Assembly: GCF_003268655.1 (NCBI RefSeq) | Contig: NZ_CP029642.1 | Coordinates: 2,108,001-2,172,000, forward strand | Length of the DNA stretch: 64,000 bases | Direction of reading: 5' to 3' | Origin: Arthrobacter dokdonellae | GTDB taxonomy: Bacteria; Actinomycetota; Actinomycetes; Actinomycetales; Micrococcaceae | Shown here: one piece after another, positions 40,743-48,735 of the stretch | Position numbering within the stretch: position 1 is the stretch's first letter | How the letters are laid out: the number at the start of each line of letters is the position of its first letter | The notes under the pieces: model-generated | Told to the model about the DNA's origin: nothing | Database searches by the model: none | Seen by the model: the letters and a program-made list of their open reading frames with translations, nothing else | Translations under genes and position numbers: made by a program

Positions 40743-41987
40743 ATGCAGCCGGCACCCCAGGGCGGCACCGCGCTCTCCCGCCAGCCAGCCCTTCCCGCGG
40801 CGCCCGCCTACGGCAGCGGCAGTGTCGCTGACGTGCTCACCAGCGCCGCCGCCGCCATGGGCGACGCCCGCTTCACGAACTCGCTCAGGCTGCCTGCCGC
40901 CCAGCGGATCGTGGTGGTGCTGGTGGACGGGCTCGGCAAGGCACAGCTGAAGCAAAAGGCCGGACACGCCCCGTTCCTGCGCGGCGTCATGGCCGCCGAC
41001 AGCGGCGGAGAGCATCCGCGCACCCTCCACGCGGCATTCCCCAGCACGACGGCGACGTCCCTGGCCAGCCTGGGCACCGGCGTCGTGCCCGGCCTGCACG
41101 GGATGCTCGGCTACGACGTCCTGGACCCGGGGCAGGACAAGGTGGTGAACCTGCTGGGCAACTGGGACGCCGGCGTGGACCCGCTGCGCTGGCAGCCGTT
41201 CCCCACAGTGTTTGAACAACTCGACGGGCACCTGCCCACGGCCACCATCAGCCTGCCGAAATTTGAGCGCTCGCCCATGACGCTCGCTGCCCTGCGGGGG
41301 AGCACTTTCCTGGGCGCCACCTCGCCGCAGGCCCGCGTGGAGCTGGCGGCCGAGACGCTCGCCGCGCACCCGGCCATGCTCGTATACCTGTACTGGAGCG
41401 AGCTTGACAAGGCCGGGCACGGACATGGGGCGGATTCGGCGCAGTGGGAACACCAGCTCGAGGAACTCGACGCCGGCATGAAGCGCCTGGCCGCGACCGT
41501 CCCCGCGGACACCCTGATCCTGCTCACGGCCGACCACGGCATGGTGGACGTGCCCCGTTCCGCCCGCATCGACTACTCCCAGTACCCCGAGCTGGTGGAC
41601 GGCGTCCGCCACACGGCGGGCGAGCCGCGCATGGTGCACCTTTATCTGGAGCCCGAAGCCGGCCCTGACGTCCGCGACGCCCTGGTGGCTGCGTGGCTGG
41701 ACCGGTTCGGGACCAGGGCATGGGTGCTCACCCGCGAGGAGTCCGTGGAGGCAGGGTGGTTTGGCGATGTGCGCCCCGAGGCAGCCGGGCGGATTGGCGA
41801 CGTCCTGATAGTGGCCCGGGAAACCATTGCGTTTTACGACCTCCGGCGCGTGCGCCCGCAGGCCATTGAGGTGGTGGGCCAGCACGGCTCCATCACCAAG
41901 GCAGAACGCGAGGTCCCGCTGCTGCGTATTCCCGCCACACAGCGTGCCACCGGCGGCCGCCCCGTGAAGGGCAAGCGCCGCCGCTAG
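40743..41987 (+). CDS. type I phosphodiesterase / nucleotide pyrophosphatase family protein
   Basis: A 414-residue alkaline-phosphatase-superfamily hydrolase with two metal ions. The first metal Asp is in RIVVVLVDGLGKAQ. The nucleophilic Thr is in AFPSTTATSLASLGTG. Further ligands are in WSELDKAGHGHG and LLTADHGMVDVP. The substrate is not known; family members hydrolyse nucleotide phosphodiester or pyrophosphate bonds. No signal peptide is evident, so it is probably cytoplasmic. It is coupled to the DUF5998 gene (5-bp gap, AAGG before the ATG) and convergent with sepH, with only 13 bp between the stops and no terminator visible. Confidence 0.88.
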   Translation: MQPAPQGGTALSRQPALPAAPAYGSGSVADVLTSAAAAMGDARFTNSLRLPAAQRIVVVLVDGLGKAQLKQKAGHAPFLRGVMAADSGGEHPRTLHAAFPSTTATSLASLGTGVVPGLHGMLGYDVLDPGQDKVVNLLGNWDAGVDPLRWQPFPTVFEQLDGHLPTATISLPKFERSPMTLAALRGSTFLGATSPQARVELAAETLAAHPAMLVYLYWSELDKAGHGHGADSAQWEHQLEELDAGMKRLAATVPADTLILLTADHGMVDVPRSARIDYSQYPELVDGVRHTAGEPRMVHLYLEPEAGPDVRDALVAAWLDRFGTRAWVLTREESVEAGWFGDVRPEAAGRIGDVLIVARETIAFYDLRRVRPQAIEVVGQHGSITKAEREVPLLRIPATQRATGGRPVKGKRRR

Positions 41988-42000
41988 CCGCGACGAAGGG

Positions 42001-43494
42001 TCAGTCGCCCTTGGTGCCGAACACGATCTCGTCCCAGCTGGGCACGCTCGAGCGCTTTGGCTTGCCGGCCGCCTTGCGTTCCAGCCTGGCGGCCACTTCA
42101 CTGTCCGACGGACCCGCTTCCGCGTCCCGGTCTTCGGGTGACTTGGCTCCGGGTGGGGTGGCCGCCGGGCCCTCTTTGGCTCCGGGTGCCGTGGCCGCCG
42201 GTGTCTGGGCTGCCGGTGTCCCGGGTGACATGACCCCGGGTGCCGCGGTGTCCACGCTGTGGTCCCGGGCGCCGCGGCGCTGTGACGGCGCCCCCGACAG
42301 GGTGATCTCGCGGGTGTCGGCACTGACCTCGCCCACGCCCACGGCATGGTGGTCGTCCTCGCCGCCGTGCAGCTTCGGCGCCAGCGAAAGGAACGGGATG
42401 GCTCGCAGGCGCTTGCGGCCGTGCGCCGGGGCGGGGTGCCCGTCCGCGGGTTCGGAGGAGCCAGCGGCAATGCCGTCGGCGTCGCCGGCGTCGCCGGGCG
42501 CTGCGTCCTCGGCTGCCAGGGCCGCGTCTTCGTCGTGGCCGTCGGCGTCGCCGGCGTCCTCGGCTGCCAGGGCCGCGTCTTCGTCGTGGCCGCCGGCGCC
42601 GTCCTCCGCGTCCCGCGGATGGGCGGCCGGCACGTGGGTGCCGAGCATCGCGGCCAGTTCGTCGTCGTCGTCCTCATCCAGCCCCAGGCGCCGGCCGCGG
42701 CGCGAGCGCAGCATGTCCAGCAGGCCGGACCCGGCACCCTCGTCGCCGTCGCCATCGGCCGTCGGCGCCTCAGGGACCGCGGGAACGTCGGGGGACTCGG
42801 GCGCGTCAGCCTCAAAGTCGAAGGGGCGGTCCGCGACGGCGCTGAGCCGGCGTTCGGGCACGGGGCCGTCCACGGGCTCCATTTCGCTGAGCTGCTGGGC
42901 CCAACGGTTGGCGTTGAGCAGGGCCTTGCGCCCGGGATGGAACGTCCAGCGGGCCGGGGCCGGCTCGCCGATGCTGCTCGCGGCCCACTCGCTGCCGGGC
43001 TCAAAATCGGCCGTCACGCTCCAGGCGCCGTCATGGACGCGCCAGGCGTCCCAGCGCACCGTGCGCGGGTCGATCCCAAACGCGGAGAGACGGTGCATGA
43101 CCATCTCGTCCAACGTGGCCGCGTTGTCGCCAAAGGCGGAACGGTAGCCGTCGTTGCCGGGCGACGCGGCGGCGACCTCCACCTTGCGTGCCATTTGGGC
43201 CACATGCTCCCGTTCGGCCAACACCGGACCCTCGTAGCGGCGGACCTGTTCCAGGGACATGCCGGAATGCTCGGCGACGTCGGCCGCGGTGGCACCTGCG
43301 CGGATTTGCGCCTGGATTTCCCTGGGGGACATCTTGGCCGGGGCGGAGCCTCCGGGGAATGCCTTGCGCGGTGCGCGGGTGGTTGCCAGGCGCAGTGCTT
43401 CATCAATGGGCAGCAGGTAAATTTCGCCGCCGGGTCCACTGAGTAGCAGGTGCTTGCCATCATCATGCACACCCACTAAACGTAGATCCGCCAT
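42001..43494 (-). CDS. sepH: septation protein SepH
   Basis: Actinobacterial cell-division protein that in Streptomyces binds FtsZ and stimulates its assembly. The N-terminal DUF3071 region begins MADLRLVGVHDDGKHLLLSG and contains the helix-turn-helix-like MSPREIQAQIRAGATAADVA and EHSGMSLEQVRRYEGPVLAE. The rest (about residues 200-497) is acidic and Ala/Pro-rich, probably disordered, with a roughly 45-bp in-frame duplication giving HDEDAALAAEDAGDADG-type units (near 42507-42600). The C-terminus ends in a basic patch and SSVPSWDEIVFGTKGD, a conserved family ending. The ATG at 43494 has GGAGG 5 nt upstream, preferred over 43506. Confidence 0.93.
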   Translation of the reverse strand: MADLRLVGVHDDGKHLLLSGPGGEIYLLPIDEALRLATTRAPRKAFPGGSAPAKMSPREIQAQIRAGATAADVAEHSGMSLEQVRRYEGPVLAEREHVAQMARKVEVAAASPGNDGYRSAFGDNAATLDEMVMHRLSAFGIDPRTVRWDAWRVHDGAWSVTADFEPGSEWAASSIGEPAPARWTFHPGRKALLNANRWAQQLSEMEPVDGPVPERRLSAVADRPFDFEADAPESPDVPAVPEAPTADGDGDEGAGSGLLDMLRSRRGRRLGLDEDDDDELAAMLGTHVPAAHPRDAEDGAGGHDEDAALAAEDAGDADGHDEDAALAAEDAAPGDAGDADGIAAGSSEPADGHPAPAHGRKRLRAIPFLSLAPKLHGGEDDHHAVGVGEVSADTREITLSGAPSQRRGARDHSVDTAAPGVMSPGTPAAQTPAATAPGAKEGPAATPPGAKSPEDRDAEAGPSDSEVAARLERKAAGKPKRSSVPSWDEIVFGTKGD

Positions 43495-43797
43495 GCTGCC
43501 CTCCAAAGTCGACTGGTTTCACTTCGAAACTTTGCCACCGAACGCAGGTTTTTACTACTACCGGGGCAGGCGTGGCGTGAATGGATCGCAAAAAACATGC
43601 GTCATTTTCGGGCACCGGCGTCCCTGCCCGTGCCGCGGGTGCCCGATTGCTACGCCCAACGCGAACGCGGGCATTTCCGGCCGCCTCCGGGACGTTCACA
43701 CTCTAGGGTGATGGGCAGCATTTGCCGCGGAAACCGCGCGCAGGGCCTGCCAACGCCTTGGCAACGGCACGAGAAACAGGAATTGGTGAAGGACGCA
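43495..43797. other. divergent promoter region between sepH and the DUF4193 gene
   Basis: A 303-bp gap. TAGGGT at 43704-43709 is a candidate -10 for the DUF4193 gene. A run GCAAAAAACATGCG near 43590 is locally AT-rich. No RNA gene or small coding frame with support was seen. Confidence 0.4.
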
Positions 43798-44097
43798 ATG
43801 GCAACGGATTATGACGCGCCACGCAAGAACGACGACGACAGCGACGGCAACGTTCTGGCCTCCCTCGCGGTCAGGCCTTCCGGACAGTCCGGAACCGTCA
43901 TTGACCTGGATGAGGCCGAGCTGGCAGACAGCTATGAGCTGCCCGGCGGCGACCTGTCGGGCGAGGAGCTGGCCGTGGAGGTCCTCCCGGCCCAGGCGGA
44001 CGAATTCACCTGTTCATCCTGCTTCCTGGTCAGGCACCGTTCCCAGCTGGCGCGTGAAAAGGACGGCCTGATGTACTGCAGGGACTGCGAAGGCTGA
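43798..44097 (+). CDS. DUF4193 protein
   Basis: A 99-residue acidic protein found throughout actinobacteria (Mycobacterium tuberculosis Rv2699c is the counterpart). It begins MATDYDAPRKNDDDSDGN and ends with a zinc-ribbon pair CSSC...CRDC in the last 35 residues. The role is unknown; a transcription- or RNA-related zinc protein is plausible. GAAGGA 5 nt before the ATG fixes the start. It faces the DUF3093 gene, 15 bp between stops, and belongs to the conserved dut cluster. Confidence 0.9.
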   Translation: MATDYDAPRKNDDDSDGNVLASLAVRPSGQSGTVIDLDEAELADSYELPGGDLSGEELAVEVLPAQADEFTCSSCFLVRHRSQLAREKDGLMYCRDCEG

Positions 44098-44112
44098 TTC
44101 AGGGGGCCGGGG

Positions 44113-44592
44113 TCAACGGCGGGACGCGCCCAGGGCGGCCGCCAGGCGCTCGGGGTTGCGCGTGGAGGTCAGCCAGTAGGGCGTGGTGTCCTGCGGGTCC
44201 GTGATTTCGACCTTGACGACAGGCTTGATCCAGCCGCGGATGCAAAGGTACGCCAGGCCGTTGAGCCGGGTGCCGCGCTGGGCGGTGGCCTCGTCGGCCA
44301 GATAGTACGTGACCTCCCCGACGTACTCGCGCTCGATCACGGCCCGGCCCACGCGCAGCGTGTCCGCCGTGACCTCGATGGTCGGGGTCCACACGATCAG
44401 GAGGACTGTCTGCAGTACCAGCAGGCCCGCGAAGGCCAGGTAGCCGGCCAGTACGCTGATGGGGATGAGGATGAGGATGCCGGCCGCCGAAAGGCCCAGC
44501 ACAATCACCCATACGCCCAGGTTGGGCCACAACTTCTCGGTGTACGTCGCTGTGGACAGGGGTGTGGCGCTGGCGGCCGGTGTGGAAGACAT
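44113..44592 (-). CDS. DUF3093 membrane protein
   Basis: A 159-residue protein with two N-terminal membrane segments (LGVWVIVLGLSAAGILILIP and YLAFAGLLVLQTVLLIVW). They are followed by a PH-like C-terminal domain typical of DUF3093 (TPTIEVTADTLRVGRAVIER, AYLCIRGWIKPVVKVEITDP, DPQDTTPYWLTSTRNPERLA). The function is unknown. It is always found next to dut in actinobacteria (Rv2698 in M. tuberculosis) and is divergent from dut here. No clear ribosome binding site; AAAACT lies 6 nt upstream of the ATG. Confidence 0.9.
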   Translation of the reverse strand: MSSTPAASATPLSTATYTEKLWPNLGVWVIVLGLSAAGILILIPISVLAGYLAFAGLLVLQTVLLIVWTPTIEVTADTLRVGRAVIEREYVGEVTYYLADEATAQRGTRLNGLAYLCIRGWIKPVVKVEITDPQDTTPYWLTSTRNPERLAAALGASRR

Positions 44593-44683
44593 GGGAACAG
44601 TTTTTCACCTTTTGGGCGGTAATTCATCTTTGCCCCAGACATCCGGGCCTGGGAGCCGTGGGAAAGCCCGCCCCCGTTCGGGA

Positions 44684-44689
44684 TAGAGT
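44684..44689 (+). promoter_or_regulatory. candidate -10 element of a leaderless dut mRNA
   Basis: TAGAGT lies 8 nt before the GTG start at 44698; there is no ribosome binding site. Confidence 0.35.
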
Positions 44690-44697
44690 GAACTGTT

Positions 44698-45255
44698 GTG
44701 ACCAATCTGACTGACAATTTCCCCGCCGGGGGCGCGCCCACGCTTGCGGTGCTGCTGCACATGCTCGACGACGGCATCGAGGCCCCCTCCTATGCCCATC
44801 CCGGAGACGCGGGCGCCGACCTGCGCACCAGGATCGACGTCGTGCTGGCGCCGGGGGAGCGCGCGCTCGTTCCCACCGGCGTGTCCATCGCCCTGCCGTT
44901 CGGCTTTGTGGCGCTGGTGCACCCGCGATCGGGCCTGGCCGCCAGGCACGGCCTGACCATTGTCAACAGTCCCGGCACCGTCGACGCCGGCTACCGTGGG
45001 GAAATATCGGTCACCCTCCACAACACCGACCCGCACCACTCCATCTCCCTGTCCCGGGGAGATAGAATTGCACAAATGGTGTTTCAACGCGTCGAACACG
45101 CCACGTTCGAGCCGGTTGGCCAGCTGCCGGATTCGGTGCGGGGCACCGGCGGGTTTGGCTCTACCGGCGGGTTTGGGCAGCCGGCCGGTTTGGGACAGCC
45201 CGGCGGCTTTGCGCCGTCCGGCGGGCAGGCCGGGGCCGGCCCGGCCGGACTCTAA
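44698..45255 (+). CDS. dut: dUTP diphosphatase
   Basis: Trimeric dUTPase that hydrolyses dUTP to dUMP, keeping uracil out of DNA and feeding dTMP synthesis. All five motifs are present: [34 protein letters not shown] (catalytic Asp), [11 protein letters not shown] and the C-terminal P-loop-like [10 protein letters not shown]. The protein normally ends about there; this one runs on for about 30 residues of Gly/Pro/Gln/Ala low complexity ([19 protein letters not shown]). The start is GTG 44698, with no ribosome binding site, and is probably leaderless. It heads the dut-DUF3710-OB-DUF3159 group. Confidence 0.94.
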   Translation: MTNLTDNFPAGGAPTLAVLLHMLDDGIEAPSYAHPGDAGADLRTRIDVVLAPGERALVPTGVSIALPFGFVALVHPRSGLAARHGLTIVNSPGTVDAGYRGEISVTLHNTDPHHSISLSRGDRIAQMVFQRVEHATFEPVGQLPDSVRGTGGFGSTGGFGQPAGLGQPGGFAPSGGQAGAGPAGL

Positions 45256-45308
45256 GACCGGACTCTAAGAATCGTTCGGTTCCAACATTCACAAGGAGTT
45301 TCCACCCC

Positions 45309-46097
45309 ATGGCTTTTGGGTTTGGCAAGAAAAAGAAGAATGACACCGCGGGCGACGCCGCGTCCGACGGCAACTCCCGGCAGGCCGGCACGGACGCCGG
45401 CGCCGCGTCGGACGACGACGGCACGCTGCCCCTGCCGCCGGACCCGTCGGACACCGTCTACGAGCGCTCCGTCCACGGCCCCCTCGACGCGGACGAGGTT
45501 TCCAGCACCGACGGCTATGTGGACCTTGGCGCCCTGCTGATCACCCCGCGGGAAGGGCTGGCGCTGCGCCTTGAAGTAGAGGAAAGCACCAACCGCGTCA
45601 TCGCCGTCACCCTGGACCTGAACGGGTCCAGCCTGCAGCTGCAGGCCTTTGCCGCACCGCGTTCGGAAGAGCTCTGGCGTGACATCCGTGAACAAATCGG
45701 GCTCTCGGTCGGCTCGCAGGGCGGCGAAATTGAAATTCTCGACGGCACCTTCGGCAAGGAAGTGCTGGCCAAGGTGCCCGCCCAGGCCACCGACGGCAGC
45801 CACGGTTACCGCGTGGCCCGCTTCATCGGCGTCGACGGTCCCCGCTGGTTCCTGCGCGGCGTCCTGGGCGGCGACGCAGCCGTGAACCCGGACGCCGCAC
45901 GCCAGCTGGAGGACCTGTTCAGGGGCGTGGTGGTGGTGCGCGGGGAAACCCCGCTGCCGCCGCGCGACCTGCTGGTCCTGCGGCTCCCCCGGGATGCGGC
46001 TGCGAGCCCCGACGGCGCCGTGGCGGCCGACCAAGCCGTTCCCGCCCAGGGTGGCGAACCGTTCCGGCGCGGACCGGAAATCACAGCGATCGGCTGA
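45309..46097 (+). CDS. DUF3710 protein
   Basis: A 262-residue actinobacterial protein (Rv2696c-like) of unknown function. It begins MAFGFGKKKKND, and the acidic linker is followed by the DUF3710 core with YVDLGALLITPREGLALRLEVEE, LQLQAFAAPRSEELWRDIREQI and GDDGPRWFLRGVLGG-type sequence (GVDGPRWFLRGVLGGDAAV). There is no membrane segment. AAGGAG precedes the ATG by 11 nt. It is 53 bp after dut and 3 bp before the OB-fold gene, so it is cotranscribed with the latter. Confidence 0.9.
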   Translation: MAFGFGKKKKNDTAGDAASDGNSRQAGTDAGAASDDDGTLPLPPDPSDTVYERSVHGPLDADEVSSTDGYVDLGALLITPREGLALRLEVEESTNRVIAVTLDLNGSSLQLQAFAAPRSEELWRDIREQIGLSVGSQGGEIEILDGTFGKEVLAKVPAQATDGSHGYRVARFIGVDGPRWFLRGVLGGDAAVNPDAARQLEDLFRGVVVVRGETPLPPRDLLVLRLPRDAAASPDGAVAADQAVPAQGGEPFRRGPEITAIG

Positions 46098-46100
46098 CCC

Positions 46101-46436
46101 GTGCCCACCAACCAGGGTGACCGGCCCCTGCCTGTCCCCATCAACGAGCTGCCCCTGCGCGGCCGCGCGGTCAGCAGCGGCGTGATCGACGCCGTGACCA
46201 TCCTTCCGCTGTCCTCCAGCCCGGAATTCAGTGCCATCGTCACTGACCGGGAGTTCCACCGCATGCCGGGCGACGGCGGCAGCCACCGTCTGCGGCTCGT
46301 GTGGCTGGGCCGGCGCCGCGTGCCAGGGATCGACGTCGGCACGCGCCTGCGCGTTGAGGGCATGGTCTCCCTTCGGGGCGGCCTGCCCACCATGTTCAAC
46401 CCACGCTACGAGATCATTGGAACGCAGGAGGGCTAG
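46101..46436 (+). CDS. small OB-fold protein
   Basis: A 111-residue protein with an OB-fold nucleic-acid-binding pattern (RGRAVSSGVIDAVTILPLSS, HRLRLVWLGRRRVPGIDVGT, RLRVEGMVSLRGGLPTMFNP RYEII). It is the counterpart of M. tuberculosis Rv2694c. Ligand and role are unknown. It starts at GTG 46101, 3 bp after the DUF3710 stop, and its stop directly abuts the TTG start of the DUF3159 gene, indicating translational coupling. Confidence 0.85.
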   Translation: MPTNQGDRPLPVPINELPLRGRAVSSGVIDAVTILPLSSSPEFSAIVTDREFHRMPGDGGSHRLRLVWLGRRRVPGIDVGTRLRVEGMVSLRGGLPTMFNPRYEIIGTQEG

Positions 46437-47186
46437 TTGCCAAGGACCACACCCGACGACGACGGCACAGCCGCACCGGCCACGCCCGCCCTCCCCGGCG
46501 CGGACGATCCCCGGTCCGCAGGCGCCGCGGCAACCGATGCCCGCGCCGGCCTGGAACAGGCCCTGGCCGCACGGTCCGCGCTGGTGCGCAAGGACAGCGG
46601 CGAAATCGACCTGCTGGCCGCCGCCGGCGGCATCCGCGGCATCGCCGAAAGCGTGCTGCCGGGGCTCGTGTTCCTGACGGTCTTCACACTCACCGGCAAC
46701 CTGACCTGGTCGCTGGGCGGTTCCGTTGCCGTGGCGGCCGCCTTCCTGGTGGCGCGGCTGGCGCAGCGCACACCGCTGACCATGGCACTGGCGGGGATCG
46801 CGGGGGTGGCGCTGTCCGCCTTCCTCGCGCTGAAGACGGGGAAGGCGGAGAACTACTATGCCGTCGGGTTCTTCACCAACGCCGGCTACATTGCGGCCAT
46901 GGTGGTTTCCATTGCCGTCCGCTGGCCCGTGCTGGGCCTGTTGTTTGGCTACGCCCGCAACGAGGGCGTGCAGTGGCGCAAGAAGCCCGCGCGCCTGCGC
47001 GCCTACCGGGCTGCCACCTGGATCATCGTCGGCGTGATGGCGGCGCGGCTCGCCGTCCAGCTGCCGTTGTATTACGCGGGGGCCGTCGACGCCCTCGGCG
47101 CCATGCGCCTGCTCATGGGCGTGCCGCTGTACGCCTTCGGCCTCTGGACCGCGTGGCTGGTGAGCCGGCCGGTGAAGGCCGGCTGA
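46437..47186 (+). CDS. DUF3159 membrane protein
   Basis: A 249-residue integral-membrane protein (Rv2693c-like). An Ala-rich N-terminal 45 residues precedes the family signature GIRGIAESVLPGLVFLTVFTLTGNL. About five membrane segments follow, ending in YAFGLWTAWLVSRPVKAG. The start is TTG 46437, immediately after the previous stop, with GGAGGG 5 nt upstream. The function is unknown. Placement between dut/OB genes and RCK potassium genes is conserved from Mycobacterium, but the two functions may be unrelated. It is convergent with the RCK gene, 24 bp between stops. Confidence 0.9.
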   Translation: MPRTTPDDDGTAAPATPALPGADDPRSAGAAATDARAGLEQALAARSALVRKDSGEIDLLAAAGGIRGIAESVLPGLVFLTVFTLTGNLTWSLGGSVAVAAAFLVARLAQRTPLTMALAGIAGVALSAFLALKTGKAENYYAVGFFTNAGYIAAMVVSIAVRWPVLGLLFGYARNEGVQWRKKPARLRAYRAATWIIVGVMAARLAVQLPLYYAGAVDALGAMRLLMGVPLYAFGLWTAWLVSRPVKAG

Positions 47187-47210
47187 CCGCCCGCGGCGCA
47201 GACCGGCCGC

Positions 47211-47894
47211 CTAGCGTCCGGGCCGGCCCGCCCGGCCGTCGGACGACAGCAGGGCCCGCAACCCGTCCTCGGCGGCGATGGTGGAAATAAAGAACAGTTC
47301 GTCGCCGGCTTCCAGCACGTCGTCGGCGCTGGGGGTGATGGGCGCCTCGTCGCGCAGGATCGCCACGAGCGTGGCGTCCTGGGGCCACTCGACCTTCCCC
47401 ACCGTCAGGCCGATGATGTGGGATTCGGCCGGCACCGTGAACTCCACGAGCGACGCCACGCCGGTCTGAAGGGTCAGCAGGCGCACGAGGTCGCCGATTT
47501 CCACGGCCTCCTCCACCAGGGCGGTCATGAGCCTCGGGGTGTTGACGGCCACGTCCACGCCCCACGAATCGTCAAACATCCAGTCGTTCTTGGGATTGTT
47601 CACCCGGCCCACCGTGCGGCCCACGCCAAACTCGGTCTTGGCCAGCAGCGACACCACCAGGTTGACCTTGTCGTCGCCGGTGGCGGAGACCACCACGTCC
47701 GCCTCGTCCAGTTTTGCCTCGCGCAGCGTGGTGATCTCACAGGCATCGCCCACCAGCCAGCGGGCACCGCGCAGGCCGCTCTTGCCGATGACCTCCGGCT
47801 TGGGATCAATCAGCAGCAGCTCGTGGCCATGGGCCAGCAGTTCACGGGCAATCGAGCAGCCGACGCTGCCGGCCCCGACAATGACAACCAGCAC
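47211..47894 (-). CDS. TrkA/RCK family potassium-uptake regulatory protein (second copy)
   Basis: A 227-residue RCK protein: the N-terminal NAD-binding Rossmann fold begins LVVIVGAGSVGCSIARELLA, with acidic IDPKPEVI at the ribose position. The RCK-C domain follows (VASLVEFTVPAESHIIGLTV, ITPSADDVLEAGDELFFIS). It would gate a potassium transporter in response to nucleotides or c-di-AMP. The start is GTG 47894, 1 nt after the stop of the first RCK gene, with GGAG just upstream, so the two are coupled. It corresponds to ceoC (Rv2692). No trkH/ktrB channel gene lies in the window. Confidence 0.92.
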   Translation of the reverse strand: MLVVIVGAGSVGCSIARELLAHGHELLLIDPKPEVIGKSGLRGARWLVGDACEITTLREAKLDEADVVVSATGDDKVNLVVSLLAKTEFGVGRTVGRVNNPKNDWMFDDSWGVDVAVNTPRLMTALVEEAVEIGDLVRLLTLQTGVASLVEFTVPAESHIIGLTVGKVEWPQDATLVAILRDEAPITPSADDVLEAGDELFFISTIAAEDGLRALLSSDGRAGRPGR

Positions 47895-47895
47895 C

Positions 47896-48567
47896 TTAGA
47901 TCTCCTTTACTGGCGGGGCGGCCAGAATGCGCGCCACCTCAGCCGTGTCCGTGCCCTGCACCATGGCGTGGACGGTGTCGCCCTGCTGGTAGCTGGTATC
48001 CGCCGCCGGCAGCATGCCCTCCCCGAAGCGGGTCAGGTACGCCACGCGCAGCGGCGCGGCCTTTTCCAGGTCCACGATGTGGTGTCCGATCCATCCCGGG
48101 TTCAGGGCCAGCTCGGTCAGGATCAGCCGCCCGGACGGTTCGCGGAAATCGCCCTTGATGGCGGATTCCGGCAGGATCCGCCGCAGCACCTGGTCCGCGC
48201 TCCAGCGGACCGCCGCCACGGTGGGGATGCCCAGGCGCTGGTAGATTTCGGCCCGGCCTGGATCGTAGATGCGGGCCACCACGTGCTCCACGTGGAACGT
48301 TTCCCGGGCCACGCGGGTCGCGAGGATGTTGGAATTGTCGCCGCTGGACACGGCAGCGAAGGCGTAGGCGTTTTCAATGTCGGCCTGGCGCAGGGTGTCC
48401 TGGTCAAAGCCGACGCCGGTGACCTTGCGGCCGCCGAATCCGGTGCGCAGCCGCCGGAACGCGCGTTCGTCCTGGTCGATGATGGCCACCGAATGGCCGG
48501 CATCTTCAAGCGCGTGCGCCAAGGTGGCGCCGACACGTCCGCAGCCCATGATCACAAAATGTGCCAT
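47896..48567 (-). CDS. TrkA/RCK family potassium-uptake regulatory protein (first copy)
   Basis: A 223-residue RCK protein with Rossmann motif HFVIMGCGRVGATLAHALED and RCK-C region (LILTELALNPGWIGHHIVDL, GDTVHAMVQGTDTAEVARIL). It corresponds to ceoB (Rv2691). GAGGAG lies 6 nt before the ATG. It forms a coupled pair with the gene at 47211-47894; the two probably form a heteromeric ring. It is divergent from the APC permease across 168 bp, making that permease the likeliest partner in the window. Confidence 0.92.
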   Translation of the reverse strand: MAHFVIMGCGRVGATLAHALEDAGHSVAIIDQDERAFRRLRTGFGGRKVTGVGFDQDTLRQADIENAYAFAAVSSGDNSNILATRVARETFHVEHVVARIYDPGRAEIYQRLGIPTVAAVRWSADQVLRRILPESAIKGDFREPSGRLILTELALNPGWIGHHIVDLEKAAPLRVAYLTRFGEGMLPAADTSYQQGDTVHAMVQGTDTAEVARILAAPPVKEI

Positions 48568-48722
48568 CGATGCTCCTCGTGGTGATTATGGGCACTGCAA
48601 CACAGTGCGGCTACCAATCTGACCCGTTTGCCGCCTGCCGGTCAAGTCGGGACGAAACTGCGGCTCATGCGTTGAAGTCTGCCATGAGTGTGCCCTGTCA
48701 TGACTTTAGCCCCGCGAGCGAC

Positions 48723-48728
48723 TAGCGT
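48723..48728 (+). promoter_or_regulatory. candidate -10 element of a leaderless APC permease mRNA
   Basis: TAGCGT lies 7 nt before the GTG start at 48736, with no ribosome binding site. Confidence 0.35.
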
Positions 48729-48735
48729 TACCCGC

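Noticed and set aside
48568-48735. Possible c-di-AMP riboswitch before the KimA-like permease
   Set aside because: The predicted -10 lies 7 nt from the start codon, leaving no leader for a riboswitch, and no ydaO-type conserved core was seen.
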